From positions 992,001-1,056,000 of the forward strand of contig NZ_JAVTJJ010000001.1 of the NCBI RefSeq assembly GCF_031843945.1: a stretch of 64,000 bases of DNA, given 5' to 3'. This document shows, one piece after another, positions 52,720 through 61,488 of the stretch (position 1 is its first letter; each line of letters starts with the position of its first letter). The stretch comes from Paracidovorax sp031843945 (GTDB taxonomy: Bacteria > Pseudomonadota > Gammaproteobacteria > Burkholderiales > Burkholderiaceae_C). Below the pieces are notes generated by a model. That model did not search any database and was not told where the DNA came from. It worked only from the letters and a program-made list of their open reading frames with translations. Position numbers and translations under genes: made by a program.

Positions 52720-52771
52720 GGCTTTCGTCCTGAAAGCCGAAAAAGCCTGCAATCCGCTTGCGGGCTTTTTT
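52720..52771 (+). promoter_or_regulatory. attenuator-like leader of mqo
   Basis: Four segments: 1 GGCTTTC (52720-52726), 2 GAAAGCC (52732-52738), 3 AAAAAGCC (52740-52747), 4 GGGCTTTTTT (52762-52771). 1:2 plus 3:4 gives a hairpin followed by an intrinsic terminator 25 bases before the mqo ATG. Because 2 and 3 are near copies, 1:3 or 2:4 are alternatives that would remove the terminator. A possible promoter with TTGACT (52670-52675) lies upstream. No known riboswitch is recognised. Confidence 0.5.
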
Positions 52772-52795
52772 CATTCGTCGAGCCTGAAGGAAGTC

Positions 52796-54508
52796 ATGAA
52801 GAAGTCGATCAAAACAGGATTGGGTGCCGTGCTGGTGCTGATCCTGGCCTCGGTACTGTTCCTGTTCTGGCCACTAGTGCCGCGCTCCATCCCTGCGGCG
52901 GAAAACGAGCAACCCGTGGATGTGGTGATGGTGGGCGCTGGCGTCATGAGCACGACCCTCGCCACCTACCTGCAAGAGTTGCAGCCCGACTGGAAGATCG
53001 AAGTTTTTGAACGCCTGGATGGCGTGGCACTGGAAAGCTCCAACGGCTGGAACAACGCCGGCACCGGTCACTCCGGCTTTGCCGAGTTGAACTACACGCC
53101 CGAACTGCCCGATGGCTCCATTGAGACCAAGCGCGCCGTGGCCATTGCCGAGCAGTTCGAGGTTTCGCGCCAGTTCTGGGCGCACCAGATCGGCCGCGGC
53201 CACATGCAAAAGCCGGAAACGTTCGTGAACGCCACGCCGCACATGAGCTTCGTGTGGGGCGACGCCAACATCGAATACCTGAAAAAGCGCCACGCCGCGC
53301 TGACCAAGAATCCGCTTTTCTACGGCATGGAGTACAGCGAAGACCAGGCCAAGATCGGCCAATGGGCACCGCTGCTGATCGAAGGGCGCGACCCCCAGCA
53401 GAAGGTGGCTGCCACCTATATGCCCCTGGGCACCGACGTGGACTACGGCACCGTCACCAACCAGCTGATGCAAAGCCTGCAGAAGGCCCCCAACTTCAAG
53501 CTCAACCTGCAGCACGAAGTGCGCGCCCTGCGCCAGAACGACGACAAGACCTGGAACGTGACCGTGGCCAATCTGGCCGACGGCGCCAAGGAAAAGACCG
53601 TCAAGGCGAAGTTCGTCTTCGTGGGCGCGGGTGGCGCGGCACTGAAGATGCTGCAAGCCTCCGGCATTCCCGAATCGCGCGACTACGCCGGCTTCCCCGT
53701 CGGCGGCGAATTCCTGGCCATCGAGAACCCCGCGATCACCGCGCGCCACACGGTCAAGGCCTACGGCAAGGCCGCAGAAGGCTCGCCGCCCATGTCGGTG
53801 CCCCACCTGGACGCCCGCAAGCTCGACGGCAAGGACGTGGTGCTGTTCGGCCCCTTCGCCCTGCAGTCCACCAAGTTCCTCAAGCAAGGCTCGTGGTTTG
53901 ACCTGTTCTCGTCGATCAACCATGACAACCTGCCCGGCATGTTGCGCGTGGGCATCCACAACCTGGACCTGGTGAAGTACCTGATGCAACAGGCCGTGCT
54001 GTCCGACGAAGACCGCCAGAAGTCGCTGCAGGAATACTTTCCCCACGCCAAGCGCGAAGACTGGCGCCTGGCCGTGGCCGGCCAGCGCGTGCAGGTCATC
54101 AAGCGGGACCCCAAGGAAGGCGCCGTGCTGCAGTTCGGCACCGAGATCGTCTCGGACAAGGACGGCACCATCGCCGCGCTGCTGGGTGCGTCGCCAGGCG
54201 CCTCCACCGCGCCGCACATCATGATCAACCTGATGACCAAGGCCTTCCCGCAGCAGATGACCGACACCGGCTGGAAGCCGCGCCTGCAGCAGATCGTGCC
54301 TTCGTACGGCCGCAAGATGAACGAGACGCCGGCGCTCACCAACGAGATCCGCCGCATGACGAGCTCGGCGCTGAACCTGCCGTACCTGGAAGTGCCGGCC
54401 GACGTGGCCACCAAGGCCCCCGCGGCCGCTGCGCCTGCCGTGGCTCCCGCGCCGCCCGCACCTGCCCCGGCAGGCCGTGCACTGAACAAGGAAATGCAGG
54501 CGCTGTAA
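52796..54508 (+). CDS. mqo: malate:quinone oxidoreductase
   Basis: A 570-residue FAD enzyme oxidising malate to oxaloacetate with electrons to quinone. A hydrophobic N-terminal helix (residues about 8-28, AVLVLILASVLFLFWPLV) precedes the FAD site VDVVMVGAGVMSTTLATYL; SNGWNNAGTGHSGFAELNYTP and GASPGASTAPHIMINLM are Mqo signatures. About 35 C-terminal residues are an Ala/Pro linker ending RALNKEMQAL. AAGGAA lies five bases upstream. The helix suggests direct membrane anchoring, unlike the peripheral enterobacterial enzyme. Confidence 0.95.
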   Translation: MKKSIKTGLGAVLVLILASVLFLFWPLVPRSIPAAENEQPVDVVMVGAGVMSTTLATYLQELQPDWKIEVFERLDGVALESSNGWNNAGTGHSGFAELNYTPELPDGSIETKRAVAIAEQFEVSRQFWAHQIGRGHMQKPETFVNATPHMSFVWGDANIEYLKKRHAALTKNPLFYGMEYSEDQAKIGQWAPLLIEGRDPQQKVAATYMPLGTDVDYGTVTNQLMQSLQKAPNFKLNLQHEVRALRQNDDKTWNVTVANLADGAKEKTVKAKFVFVGAGGAALKMLQASGIPESRDYAGFPVGGEFLAIENPAITARHTVKAYGKAAEGSPPMSVPHLDARKLDGKDVVLFGPFALQSTKFLKQGSWFDLFSSINHDNLPGMLRVGIHNLDLVKYLMQQAVLSDEDRQKSLQEYFPHAKREDWRLAVAGQRVQVIKRDPKEGAVLQFGTEIVSDKDGTIAALLGASPGASTAPHIMINLMTKAFPQQMTDTGWKPRLQQIVPSYGRKMNETPALTNEIRRMTSSALNLPYLEVPADVATKAPAAAAPAVAPAPPAPAPAGRALNKEMQAL

Positions 54509-54535
54509 GACAGGCGCGCCTGGCCTACCCGCATC

Positions 54536-54571
54536 AAGCCTCGCCCTGCCCTGTGCAGCGCGGGGCTTTTT
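54536..54571 (+). terminator. mqo intrinsic terminator
   Basis: Imperfect stem starting AAGCCTCGCCCTG and closing CAGCGCGGGGCTT, followed by TTT, 28 bases after the mqo stop. Confidence 0.75.
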
Positions 54572-54641
54572 CACGCCCCGATCAGGGTTGACGTTGCCTC
54601 AGCGATTCCAAATGCGGCTGCCACCGCAGAGGCCGATGTCC

Positions 54642-55049
54642 TCATGCCACCGCAACCGGTGCCTGCACCTCCATGGCCGCAAACACCTCCCGGGCAGCCG
54701 CCAGTCCATTGAGCGCCGCCGGAAAGCCCGCATACACCGCCATTTGCATGATGACTTCCACGATCTCCTCGCGTGTCACGCCGACGTTCAGCGCGGCGCC
54801 CAGATGCACCTTGAGCTGGGGCGCCGCGTTGCCCATCGCGGTCAGCGCGGCGACCACGGCGATCTCGCGGCTGCGCAGGTCCAGCCCGGGGCGGGAATAG
54901 ATGTCGCCGAACGGAAATTCGATCAGGTAACGGGCGAAGTCCGGCGCGATATCGGCCAGGCTGGCGACGACGTGCTCACCGGCTTGACCGTCGATCTCGC
55001 GCAGTTTGGCGAGGCCCTGGAGGTAGCGGGGATTGGTGGATTGGGACAT
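54642..55049 (-). CDS. carboxymuconolactone decarboxylase family protein
   Basis: A 135-residue AhpD/CMD-like protein: RYLIEFPFGDIYSRPGLDLRSREIAVVAAL and HLGAALNVGVTREEIVEVIMQMAVYAGFPAALNG. It lacks the CxxC of AhpD, so the enzyme type resembles gamma-carboxymuconolactone decarboxylases, but the substrate is unknown. AAGGAAG precedes the ATG. It overlaps the 3' end of the MerR gene. Confidence 0.85.
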   Translation of the reverse strand: MSQSTNPRYLQGLAKLREIDGQAGEHVVASLADIAPDFARYLIEFPFGDIYSRPGLDLRSREIAVVAALTAMGNAAPQLKVHLGAALNVGVTREEIVEVIMQMAVYAGFPAALNGLAAAREVFAAMEVQAPVAVA

Positions 55050-55458
55050 GAGAGCTTCCTTTGCGTTGGGTCGAAGTTGACGTACTGCGAAGGGAAGCTT
55101 CCAGACCCTGGTAATGCCCGATCTTGGCTTGCAGCACCTGAGCGGCCTGCTGCATGGCGGTGATCGTTGCCAGCACCTGCGCCAAGTGCTGCTCCAGCAG
55201 CTCGCGGCGCTCCGTGGCGGTCGCGTTCCCTTCGCTGCGCAGCCGCGCGAAGACCTGCATCTGCCCGATGGGCATCTGGGTTTCGCGCAGGCGCAGCAGG
55301 AATCCGATCCATTCCATGTCCGACGCCGCATAACGGCGCTGGCCGCCGGGCGCACGCGCCACGGGTGCGATGAGGCCGGCGCGCTCGTAGTAACGCAGCG
55401 TGTGCGCGGTGAGGCCCGTGCGTTCGGCGACTTCGGCAATGGTGAGGAGGGATGCCAT
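54976..55458 (-). CDS. MerR-family transcriptional regulator
   Basis: A 160-residue regulator: helix-turn-helix LTIAEVAERTGLTAHTLRYYERAGLI and the MerR wing GGQRRYAASDMEWI, then a dimerising coiled coil (LLEQHLAQVLATITAMQQAAQ). The last 25 residues are read out of frame over the start of the CMD gene, so the natural end may be earlier in relatives. It probably regulates the CMD gene that follows. Confidence 0.88.
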   Translation of the reverse strand: MASLLTIAEVAERTGLTAHTLRYYERAGLIAPVARAPGGQRRYAASDMEWIGFLLRLRETQMPIGQMQVFARLRSEGNATATERRELLEQHLAQVLATITAMQQAAQVLQAKIGHYQGLEASLRSTSTSTQRKGSSHVPIHQSPLPPGPRQTARDRRSSR

Positions 55459-55541
55459 GGGAACGATTCTGAAAGTTGAAGCGCACTCTAAGTCAAGCGC
55501 CACAACGATCCAATTCATCCACGGCCGTGCCGCATCTCAGA

Positions 55542-55601
55542 TGCTATTAATTTAATAGCTATAAGCGCTTATACGATAAGCGCTAGAGGCCAATTTCACT
55601 T
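55542..55601. repeat. dispersed palindromic repeat, copy 5
   Basis: Full-length: CTATTAATTTAATAGCT, AAGCGCTTATACGATAAGCGCTAG, then GAGGCCAATTT. It lies between the MerR gene promoter and the 3' end of cobT. Confidence 0.8.
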
Positions 55602-55606
55602 CAAAA

Positions 55607-56677
55607 TCAGGCTACCGGCCCCGCGACGCTGGCCGACTCGAAGCTCGCCATCTCACGCAGCACGGCGCAGGCCGACACCAGCAGCGGCCAGGCCAGCGCG
55701 GCGCCCGATCCCTCGCCCAGCCGCAGCCCCAGGTCCAGCAGCGGCTCGGCCTGCAGGTGCTGCAGCATCAGCGCATGCCCGCGCTCGCCCGATCGGTGCG
55801 CGAACACGCAGCGCTGCAGCACGTGCGGTGCCAGCCGGCTGGCGACCAGCACGGCGGCGCTGGTGATGAAACCGTCGACCACGATCACACGCCGCTGGCG
55901 GGCGGCCTCCAGCACGGCGCCGACGAGGGTGGCGATCTCCAGCCCCCCCAGCGCGGCCAGCACTTCGAGCGGCGTGGTGGCGGCGGCGTTGGCCGCCAGC
56001 GCTTCTTGCAGCACGGCGCGCTTGCGGGCGATGTCGGCGGCATCCAGGCCCGTGCCGGCCCCGGTGCAATCGGCCAGGTCCACACCGCACAGGCGCGCCA
56101 GCAGCAGCGATGCGGCCGAGGTGTTGCCGATGCCCATCTCGCCCAGCAGCAGCGCGTTGCCGGGCAGCGCCTGCACCACGGCGCGGCCGTTCGACAGCGC
56201 CTGGGCGCACTGTGCAGCCGTCATTGCGGGGCCCACCGACGCATCGCCCGTGCCGGGCGCCACGCGGTGCACCAGCAGCCGCGGCTGGCCCGGGGCTGAC
56301 TCGCGCGGGGCAATGGCGCGCGCCACGCCGCAATCCACCACCGTCAGCGCCAGGCCGTGCTGGCGCGCCAGCACGCTCACCGCCGCGCCGCCGGCCAGAA
56401 AGTTCTCCACCATCTGCCAGGTCACTTCGCTGGGGTAGGCCGACACACCGCGCGCTGCCAGGCCATGGTCGGCCGCGCAGATGAGCATCTGCGGCTGGTC
56501 GAGCACGGGCGCTTCGGTGCCCAGCACCCCGCCGATGCGCAGCGCCAGCGCTTCGAGCCGGCCCAGCGCGCCCAGCGGCTTGGTCTTGTGGTCGATGCGG
56601 TGCTGCAGGCGGGCGGCCAGTGCGGGGTCGCTGATGTCGTCGATAGCGGGAATGTCGAAAGCAGGCAACACGGCCAT
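55607..56677 (-). CDS. cobT: nicotinate-nucleotide:dimethylbenzimidazole phosphoribosyltransferase
   Basis: A 356-residue enzyme forming alpha-ribazole phosphate for the lower ligand of cobalamin. HKTKPLGALGRLEALALRIG, ICAADHGLAARGVSAYP, LLGEMGIGNTSAASLLLARL and the catalytic-Glu motif RLGEGSGAAL (Glu322) are present. It is last in the leftward cluster; BluB upstream makes its base substrate. Confidence 0.95.
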   Translation of the reverse strand: MAVLPAFDIPAIDDISDPALAARLQHRIDHKTKPLGALGRLEALALRIGGVLGTEAPVLDQPQMLICAADHGLAARGVSAYPSEVTWQMVENFLAGGAAVSVLARQHGLALTVVDCGVARAIAPRESAPGQPRLLVHRVAPGTGDASVGPAMTAAQCAQALSNGRAVVQALPGNALLLGEMGIGNTSAASLLLARLCGVDLADCTGAGTGLDAADIARKRAVLQEALAANAAATTPLEVLAALGGLEIATLVGAVLEAARQRRVIVVDGFITSAAVLVASRLAPHVLQRCVFAHRSGERGHALMLQHLQAEPLLDLGLRLGEGSGAALAWPLLVSACAVLREMASFESASVAGPVA

Positions 56678-56689
56678 TTACTCCTGAAA

Positions 56690-56738
56690 AGATAGCTGCT
56701 TGCGCTTATCCATCAAGCGCTAGAGCATGATTTGGCTA
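56690..56738. repeat. dispersed palindromic repeat, copy 6
   Basis: GATAGCTGCTTGCGCTTATCCATCAAGCGCTAGAG, between cobQ and cobT. The stem may weaken cobT read-through. Confidence 0.75.
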
Positions 56739-58235
56739 TGAAATGAGAGATTCCAGCACGCCCGCGTCGAACCACGCATCCACGCCGGCAGAGAGCCGGT
56801 CGAACACCGTCTCCAGCGTGGGCGCGGCGGCGCCGAACAGCGCGTGCAAGGCGTTCGCGTCTTCAAACAGGCCGTGCAGATACAGCCCCAGCACGTTGCC
56901 CTGCGCGTTCTGCCAGGCCAGGCCCGGAATCACCTCGCGCGCCACGTCGCCGGCGGCGGCCATGGCGGGGTGCTGCGCGGTCTGGCCGTGGTGGATTTCA
57001 TAGCCCGCCACCGCCGTGCCCGCCAGCGCCTGCCAGCCGCCCTGCAGCGCGCCGAAGGTGGTGTGCGTGTGGCGCACCGTCTTGTCCGGCGCGAAGGCGG
57101 TGACCAGCGGCAGCAGCCCCAGGCCGGGCGCGTTGCCGTCCACACCGTGCGTGTCGATCAGCGCCTCGCCCAGCATCTGCAGGCCGCCGCACACGCCCAG
57201 CACGCGGCCACCGCGCGCGGCGTGGGCGGTGATGGCGGCGTCCAGCCCCTGCGCGCGCAGCCAGGCCAGGTCGGCCGCCGTGGCCTTGGAGCCGGGCAGC
57301 ACGATCCAGTCGGCGCCGGCCAAGTCGGCCGGCGCACGCGCCCACAGCAGGCGCACGCCGGGCACGCTCTTGAGCGGCTGAAATTCATCCAGGTTGCTGA
57401 TGCGCGGGTAAGCCACCACCGCCACCGTGGTGTGCACCGCGCCGCCAGCGCCTGCGCCTGCCTGCGTGCGGTCATCGAACACGCCGTCTTCTTCCGGCAG
57501 CCCGTGGCCCCACTGCATGGGCACGGTGGCGACGACCGGCACCCCAGTGCGTTCGCGCAGCATCTCGGGCGCGGGCGCCAGCAGGGCCGCGTCGCCTCGG
57601 AACTTGTTGAGCACGAAGCCGTGGATCAGCGCCTGTTCTTCGGGCGGCAGCAGCGCCCAGGTGCCGTACAGGTGCGCAAAAGCGCCGCCCCGGTCGATGT
57701 CGGCCACCAGCAGGCAGCGCGCGCCGGCATGCCGGGCCACGCGCATGTTGACCACGTCGCTGGCATGCAAGTTGATCTCGGCCGGCGAGCCCGCGCCTTC
57801 GATGACCACCACGTCGTTCTCGGCACGCAAGGCGTCCAGCGCCGCCGCGATCTGCGGCCACACCCGCGCGCTGCGGCCGCGCCACGGCAGGGCCGACAGC
57901 TCGGCATTCACCTGGCCCATCAGCACGACCTGGCTGCGCGTGTCGGCCTCGGGTTTGAGCAGCAGCGGGTTCATGCGCACCTCGGGCGCAGCGCGCGCGG
58001 CGAGGGCCTGGAAGTACTGCGCGCTGCCGATCTCGCCCCAGGCCGCAAAGCCGCCGGAGTCGGCCGGCACACCGCCGGTGACGGGCACCACGCGCGCGTT
58101 GTTGCTCATGTTCTGCGCCTTGAACGGCGCCACCTTCAGCCCCCGGTCGCTGTACCAGCGGCACAACGCGGTAGTCAACCAGCTCTTGCCGGCCCCGCTG
58201 GACGTGCCCAGCACCATCACGCAACGCGCGGCCAT
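56736..58235 (-). CDS. cobQ: cobyric acid synthase
   Basis: A 499-residue amidotransferase adding four amide groups to adenosylcobyrinate diamide. The N-terminal dethiobiotin-synthetase-like domain has VLGTSSGAGKSWLTTALCRW, KAQNMSNNARV and VIEGAGSPAEINL; the C-terminal triad glutaminase-like domain has GVCGGLQMLG (nucleophile Cys) and a final His in AGYEIHHGQT. It uses glutamine and ATP in the cytosol. Confidence 0.95.
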   Translation of the reverse strand: MAARCVMVLGTSSGAGKSWLTTALCRWYSDRGLKVAPFKAQNMSNNARVVPVTGGVPADSGGFAAWGEIGSAQYFQALAARAAPEVRMNPLLLKPEADTRSQVVLMGQVNAELSALPWRGRSARVWPQIAAALDALRAENDVVVIEGAGSPAEINLHASDVVNMRVARHAGARCLLVADIDRGGAFAHLYGTWALLPPEEQALIHGFVLNKFRGDAALLAPAPEMLRERTGVPVVATVPMQWGHGLPEEDGVFDDRTQAGAGAGGAVHTTVAVVAYPRISNLDEFQPLKSVPGVRLLWARAPADLAGADWIVLPGSKATAADLAWLRAQGLDAAITAHAARGGRVLGVCGGLQMLGEALIDTHGVDGNAPGLGLLPLVTAFAPDKTVRHTHTTFGALQGGWQALAGTAVAGYEIHHGQTAQHPAMAAAGDVAREVIPGLAWQNAQGNVLGLYLHGLFEDANALHALFGAAAPTLETVFDRLSAGVDAWFDAGVLESLIS

Positions 58236-58367
58236 GTCAGCATGCCCTCCGCAGAACGGCGTGGGGCAGACGCAAGCGGGTGTCGAGGGCGGGAGGGAGG
58301 AGTAGAGGTGCGGGCATGGTCAAGCCCGCCATTGTCCCCTGCGCCAGCGTGCGACCGGCGTACCGCG

Positions 58368-59174
58368 TCAAGCCTGCGGCGGCTGCCCGTTCGATGCCGA
58401 CACGCCGCCGTCCACCGGCAGCACCACGCCGGTGACGAAGCGCGCGTCGTCGCTGGCCAGAAAGGCGATCACCGAGGCGATCTCTTCCGGCTCTGCACCG
58501 CGGCCCAGCGGAATGCGCTCGGCGAACTTGGCCAGCAGTTCGGGGTTGCTTTTGATGTCTTCCGTCATGCCGGTGAAGGTGAGGCTGGGCGCCACCGCGT
58601 TCACACGCACGCCGTCGCGGCCATGGTCCAGCGCCAACGCGCGGGTGAAGTTGGACACCGCGCCCTTGGAGGTGTTGTAGAAACTCATGTCCCAGTCGCC
58701 GCCCAAACCCGACACCGACGAGGTGTTGACGATGCAGCCCTGGGACCGGATGAGGTGCGGCATGGCCGCCCGCGCGCCGTGAAACACGCCCGACACGTTG
58801 GTCGCCAGCACGCGCTGCCAGTCGTCGATGCTGGCCTCGGTCACCTTGCCCTGCACGGCGATGCCCGCGTTGTTGACCATCACGTCGAGCCGGCCGAACC
58901 GCTTGACGGTCGCTTCGACCAGGGCCTGCACCTCGTCCCACTTCGACACATCGGCAGCTTGCGACAGCGTGCGTTCGGCAGGCAGATCGGCCAGCGTGGC
59001 GGACAGTTTGTCGTCGCTCAGATCGGCAATGGCGACCATGGCGCCTTCCTGCGAAAAGCGCCGCGCGGTGGCAGCGCCAATGCCGGAGCCTGCACCGGTG
59101 ACGATGACGACCTTGCCGGCGAAGCGCTGGCTCAGGTTGGCAGGCTGTGGACTGAAAGTTGAAGACGAGACCAT
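58368..59174 (-). CDS. short-chain dehydrogenase/reductase
   Basis: A 268-residue classical SDR: TGAGSGIGAATARRF (cofactor), NNAGIAV, catalytic Ser in NTSSVSGLG, and YNTSK (Tyr-x3-Lys). The start at 59174 is the ATG of MVSSSTFSPQPA. No cobalamin role is known, although it lies between cobQ and cobC; it seems inserted together with the NERD gene. Confidence 0.9.
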   Translation of the reverse strand: MVSSSTFSPQPANLSQRFAGKVVIVTGAGSGIGAATARRFSQEGAMVAIADLSDDKLSATLADLPAERTLSQAADVSKWDEVQALVEATVKRFGRLDVMVNNAGIAVQGKVTEASIDDWQRVLATNVSGVFHGARAAMPHLIRSQGCIVNTSSVSGLGGDWDMSFYNTSKGAVSNFTRALALDHGRDGVRVNAVAPSLTFTGMTEDIKSNPELLAKFAERIPLGRGAEPEEIASVIAFLASDDARFVTGVVLPVDGGVSASNGQPPQA

Positions 59175-59302
59175 GACGGTTCCTTCGATAAAAGATGATG
59201 TGACAGGCGCATGGCCAGCCATGCAACGGTCGCCCATCCTCTATCGTGAAAGTGTGCTCACCAAATCCGTCAGTGGCGCATTGCGGTGTCAGCCGTCAGG
59301 CA

Positions 59303-60439
59303 CTAGGCTTGCAGATCGGCGGGCCACAAGAAGTACGGGCCGTGCCGGCTTTTCTCCACGAATCCGGCGCCGCATTCGACGGCTTTGTCGGTCAGGCGAT
59401 AACCCCCGCCGTCCGTGGCCACGAGGTAACCCAACTGCTCCAGCCGGGCCAGTGTTTCCGCCGCCGTGCGCAAGCCCCAGCGCGCGGCCAGGCGCGAGGT
59501 GGTGAGTTTGTCGGCGTTGGCTTCGGCTGCAGGCGCTACGGCAGTTGATGCTGCAGGTTGAATGACGGGTGCAGGTGCAGCCACGGGAAGCGGCAGCGCC
59601 ACCGGGGACGGCTGAACACGAACGGGCTGCGGCGCGGCTGGCGCATACACCGGCACCGGCTCCCGCACCCTGTTGGCGGCAGGTTCTGCGGCCATGCCCA
59701 CCTCTGCCAGACCGAACTTCGCAGCCCAGTCGAACCGTTTGGGCCGATGCAGCTGGGCGACCTGGCGGGCCAGCTGTTCCAGCGTCTCGGCGCCGACGAT
59801 TCGAGCCACCGAAGTGACCGTATCGAGGCCCGACTCCTTGTCGATGCGGCGCTCGATCGTCGAGCGCAGGCTGTCGCTTTTGATCACCGTCTCCATGCCG
59901 GGAAACGGCTTGCTGGGCCGCGTAATGCGCGCGGTATTGCTGATCAGCACCAAGCTATGGAACCGGGGCTTGAGCGTGAACCCCAGCCGCGTCGGCAGCG
60001 TGATCAGGCTGCTGCCCAGCACGGCCTGCAGCACGGCGACGTGTCGGCCGTTCTGCTCGATGGGAGAGGGAATGCCTTGTGGGCGGCCGGCATAGAACGA
60101 CGTGAACTCGCCCAGCTCGTTCAGGGCAACGCCCTGGCTGAAGTGTTTGGATTCGCACACCCAGAATTCCATGAAGCGGCTGATGAGCAAATGGTCGATC
60201 TGCGCGACGCGGCCCTGGTATTCGATGCGCAGGTCATGAATGACCGCCCAGTTTTTCGACTCCTTGTGGTGGAAGTCGATGTCGTAGGCCGCATCGGCCT
60301 CGCCCTTGGCGCCGGCGCGAATGTTACGGATCTGTCGGTCGATCTGCGTGGCCTGCGCGGGTGTGATCGCCGGGTGGTGCAGCAGCGTCTGTAGCGCTTG
60401 CAGATCCGCGTCCCGGTCGTCGGCGTTCTTGATCAGCAT
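59303..60439 (-). CDS. NERD-domain protein with C-terminal winged helix
   Basis: A 378-residue protein. The N-terminal NERD nuclease-related domain (about 40-170) has GAKGEADAAYDI (Glu47), QIDHLLI (Asp82) and WVCESKHF (Glu96, Lys98), together a PD-(D/E)XK centre. A Pro/Ala linker (265-310) precedes a winged-helix-like end (LAARWGLRTAAETLARLEQLGYLVA). Nuclease activity and a defence or repair role are inferred from the family. It interrupts the cobalamin cluster in the same direction. Confidence 0.82.
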   Translation of the reverse strand: MLIKNADDRDADLQALQTLLHHPAITPAQATQIDRQIRNIRAGAKGEADAAYDIDFHHKESKNWAVIHDLRIEYQGRVAQIDHLLISRFMEFWVCESKHFSQGVALNELGEFTSFYAGRPQGIPSPIEQNGRHVAVLQAVLGSSLITLPTRLGFTLKPRFHSLVLISNTARITRPSKPFPGMETVIKSDSLRSTIERRIDKESGLDTVTSVARIVGAETLEQLARQVAQLHRPKRFDWAAKFGLAEVGMAAEPAANRVREPVPVYAPAAPQPVRVQPSPVALPLPVAAPAPVIQPAASTAVAPAAEANADKLTTSRLAARWGLRTAAETLARLEQLGYLVATDGGGYRLTDKAVECGAGFVEKSRHGPYFLWPADLQA

Positions 60440-60483
60440 GGTTTCTCTCCCTCTCTACGTATGCATTGGAATCTTGGGTGTGG

Positions 60484-61488
60484 TCACTCTTTTTCTGGCT
60501 TGCAGGCCTGCCGCAGTGCCACCTGCGCCGCCGGTCCCAGCACGCCCAGCCGTACATGGCCCGGCAGCCCGAACGATGCGCAGTCACGCAGCTTGATGCC
60601 GTGCCCACGAAGTGCGTTCAGCATGTCGCGCGCAGCGCGCTCGGGCAGCCGCGCGCTGAAGTAATTGGCCAGGCTGCCGGGCAGCACCGTCCAGCCCAGC
60701 GACGTGCAGAGCGTCGTCTGCGCTGCTTTCCATTCGCGCAGCGTATTCAACGTGCCAGCAAGCCAGTGCTGGGTCGCGGGCTCGGTCCACGCCTGCAGCA
60801 GCGCTACGCCGTGCGCGCCCAGCGGCCACGACGGGGCCAGTTGGCTCAGCATGGCGATGTCGCCCTGCGCCGCATCGCCTTCGGGCGCAATGGCATAGGC
60901 GGCGCGCACGCCGGTCAGGCCCAGGGCCTTGTTGGGCGTCCACAGTTGCCAGGCGCCAGGCGGGCCGGCGCGCGGTGCGCCTTCCAGCCGCAGCGGCGCA
61001 TAGGCGCAGTCGATGACTTGCAGTGCAGCGAACGGCACGGTGCGACCTGCATCAAGCGCGGGGTCGGCGCGTCCCAGCGGGCTGGAGGGCTCGCAGGCCC
61101 AGTGCAGTGCGGCATCCGCCGCCGCGTTGTCGCCCTGCCCTGCCCGTACAACGCCCAGCGCCCACGCTTGCGCGGCGCGCTCGTAGTCGCCATAGCTGTG
61201 CGCTGGCAGCGCCACTGCGCGGGCGCCCCTTTGCGCGGCCAGCGCAGTGATGCGGTGGATGAATTCGCTGGCGCTGGCCGCGATCACGATGCGCGCGGGC
61301 GCCACGCCGTGGAAGGCACCCAGGCGCTCGCGCAGCGCGGTGTAGGCCGGATCGGGGTACTGCGTGGCATCGGCGCCCTGCAGCGCGGCCAGGGCCTGAG
61401 GGCACGGGCCGCAGGCGTTGGCGTTGGTGGAAAAGTCGTGCAGCGGCACGCCGAGCGCGTCGGGGCCGCCGTGTTCTGGTGTGGTCAT
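60484..61488 (-). CDS. cobC: threonine-phosphate decarboxylase (PLP)
   Basis: A 334-residue aminotransferase-fold enzyme making aminopropanol phosphate for the corrinoid arm. HDFSTNANACGPCP, TQYPDPAYTALRERL, and PLP-Lys in WTPNKALGLTGVRAAY are visible. In salmonellae the name is cobD; here the pseudomonad name cobC is used. Its start overlaps the cbiB stop by ATGA, so the two steps are coupled. Confidence 0.88.
   Translation of the reverse strand: MTTPEHGGPDALGVPLHDFSTNANACGPCPQALAALQGADATQYPDPAYTALRERLGAFHGVAPARIVIAASASEFIHRITALAAQRGARAVALPAHSYGDYERAAQAWALGVVRAGQGDNAAADAALHWACEPSSPLGRADPALDAGRTVPFAALQVIDCAYAPLRLEGAPRAGPPGAWQLWTPNKALGLTGVRAAYAIAPEGDAAQGDIAMLSQLAPSWPLGAHGVALLQAWTEPATQHWLAGTLNTLREWKAAQTTLCTSLGWTVLPGSLANYFSARLPERAARDMLNALRGHGIKLRDCASFGLPGHVRLGVLGPAAQVALRQACKPEKE

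Noticed and set aside
52874..54574. 566-codon minus-strand frame opposite mqo
   Set aside because: Mirror of the mqo codons; no domain, no ribosome binding site, composition typical of GC-rich antisense frames.
56844..59162. 772-codon plus-strand frame opposite cobQ and the SDR gene
   Set aside because: Spans two unrelated genuine genes on the other strand and their gap; reads as Arg/His/Gln/Gly-rich shadow.
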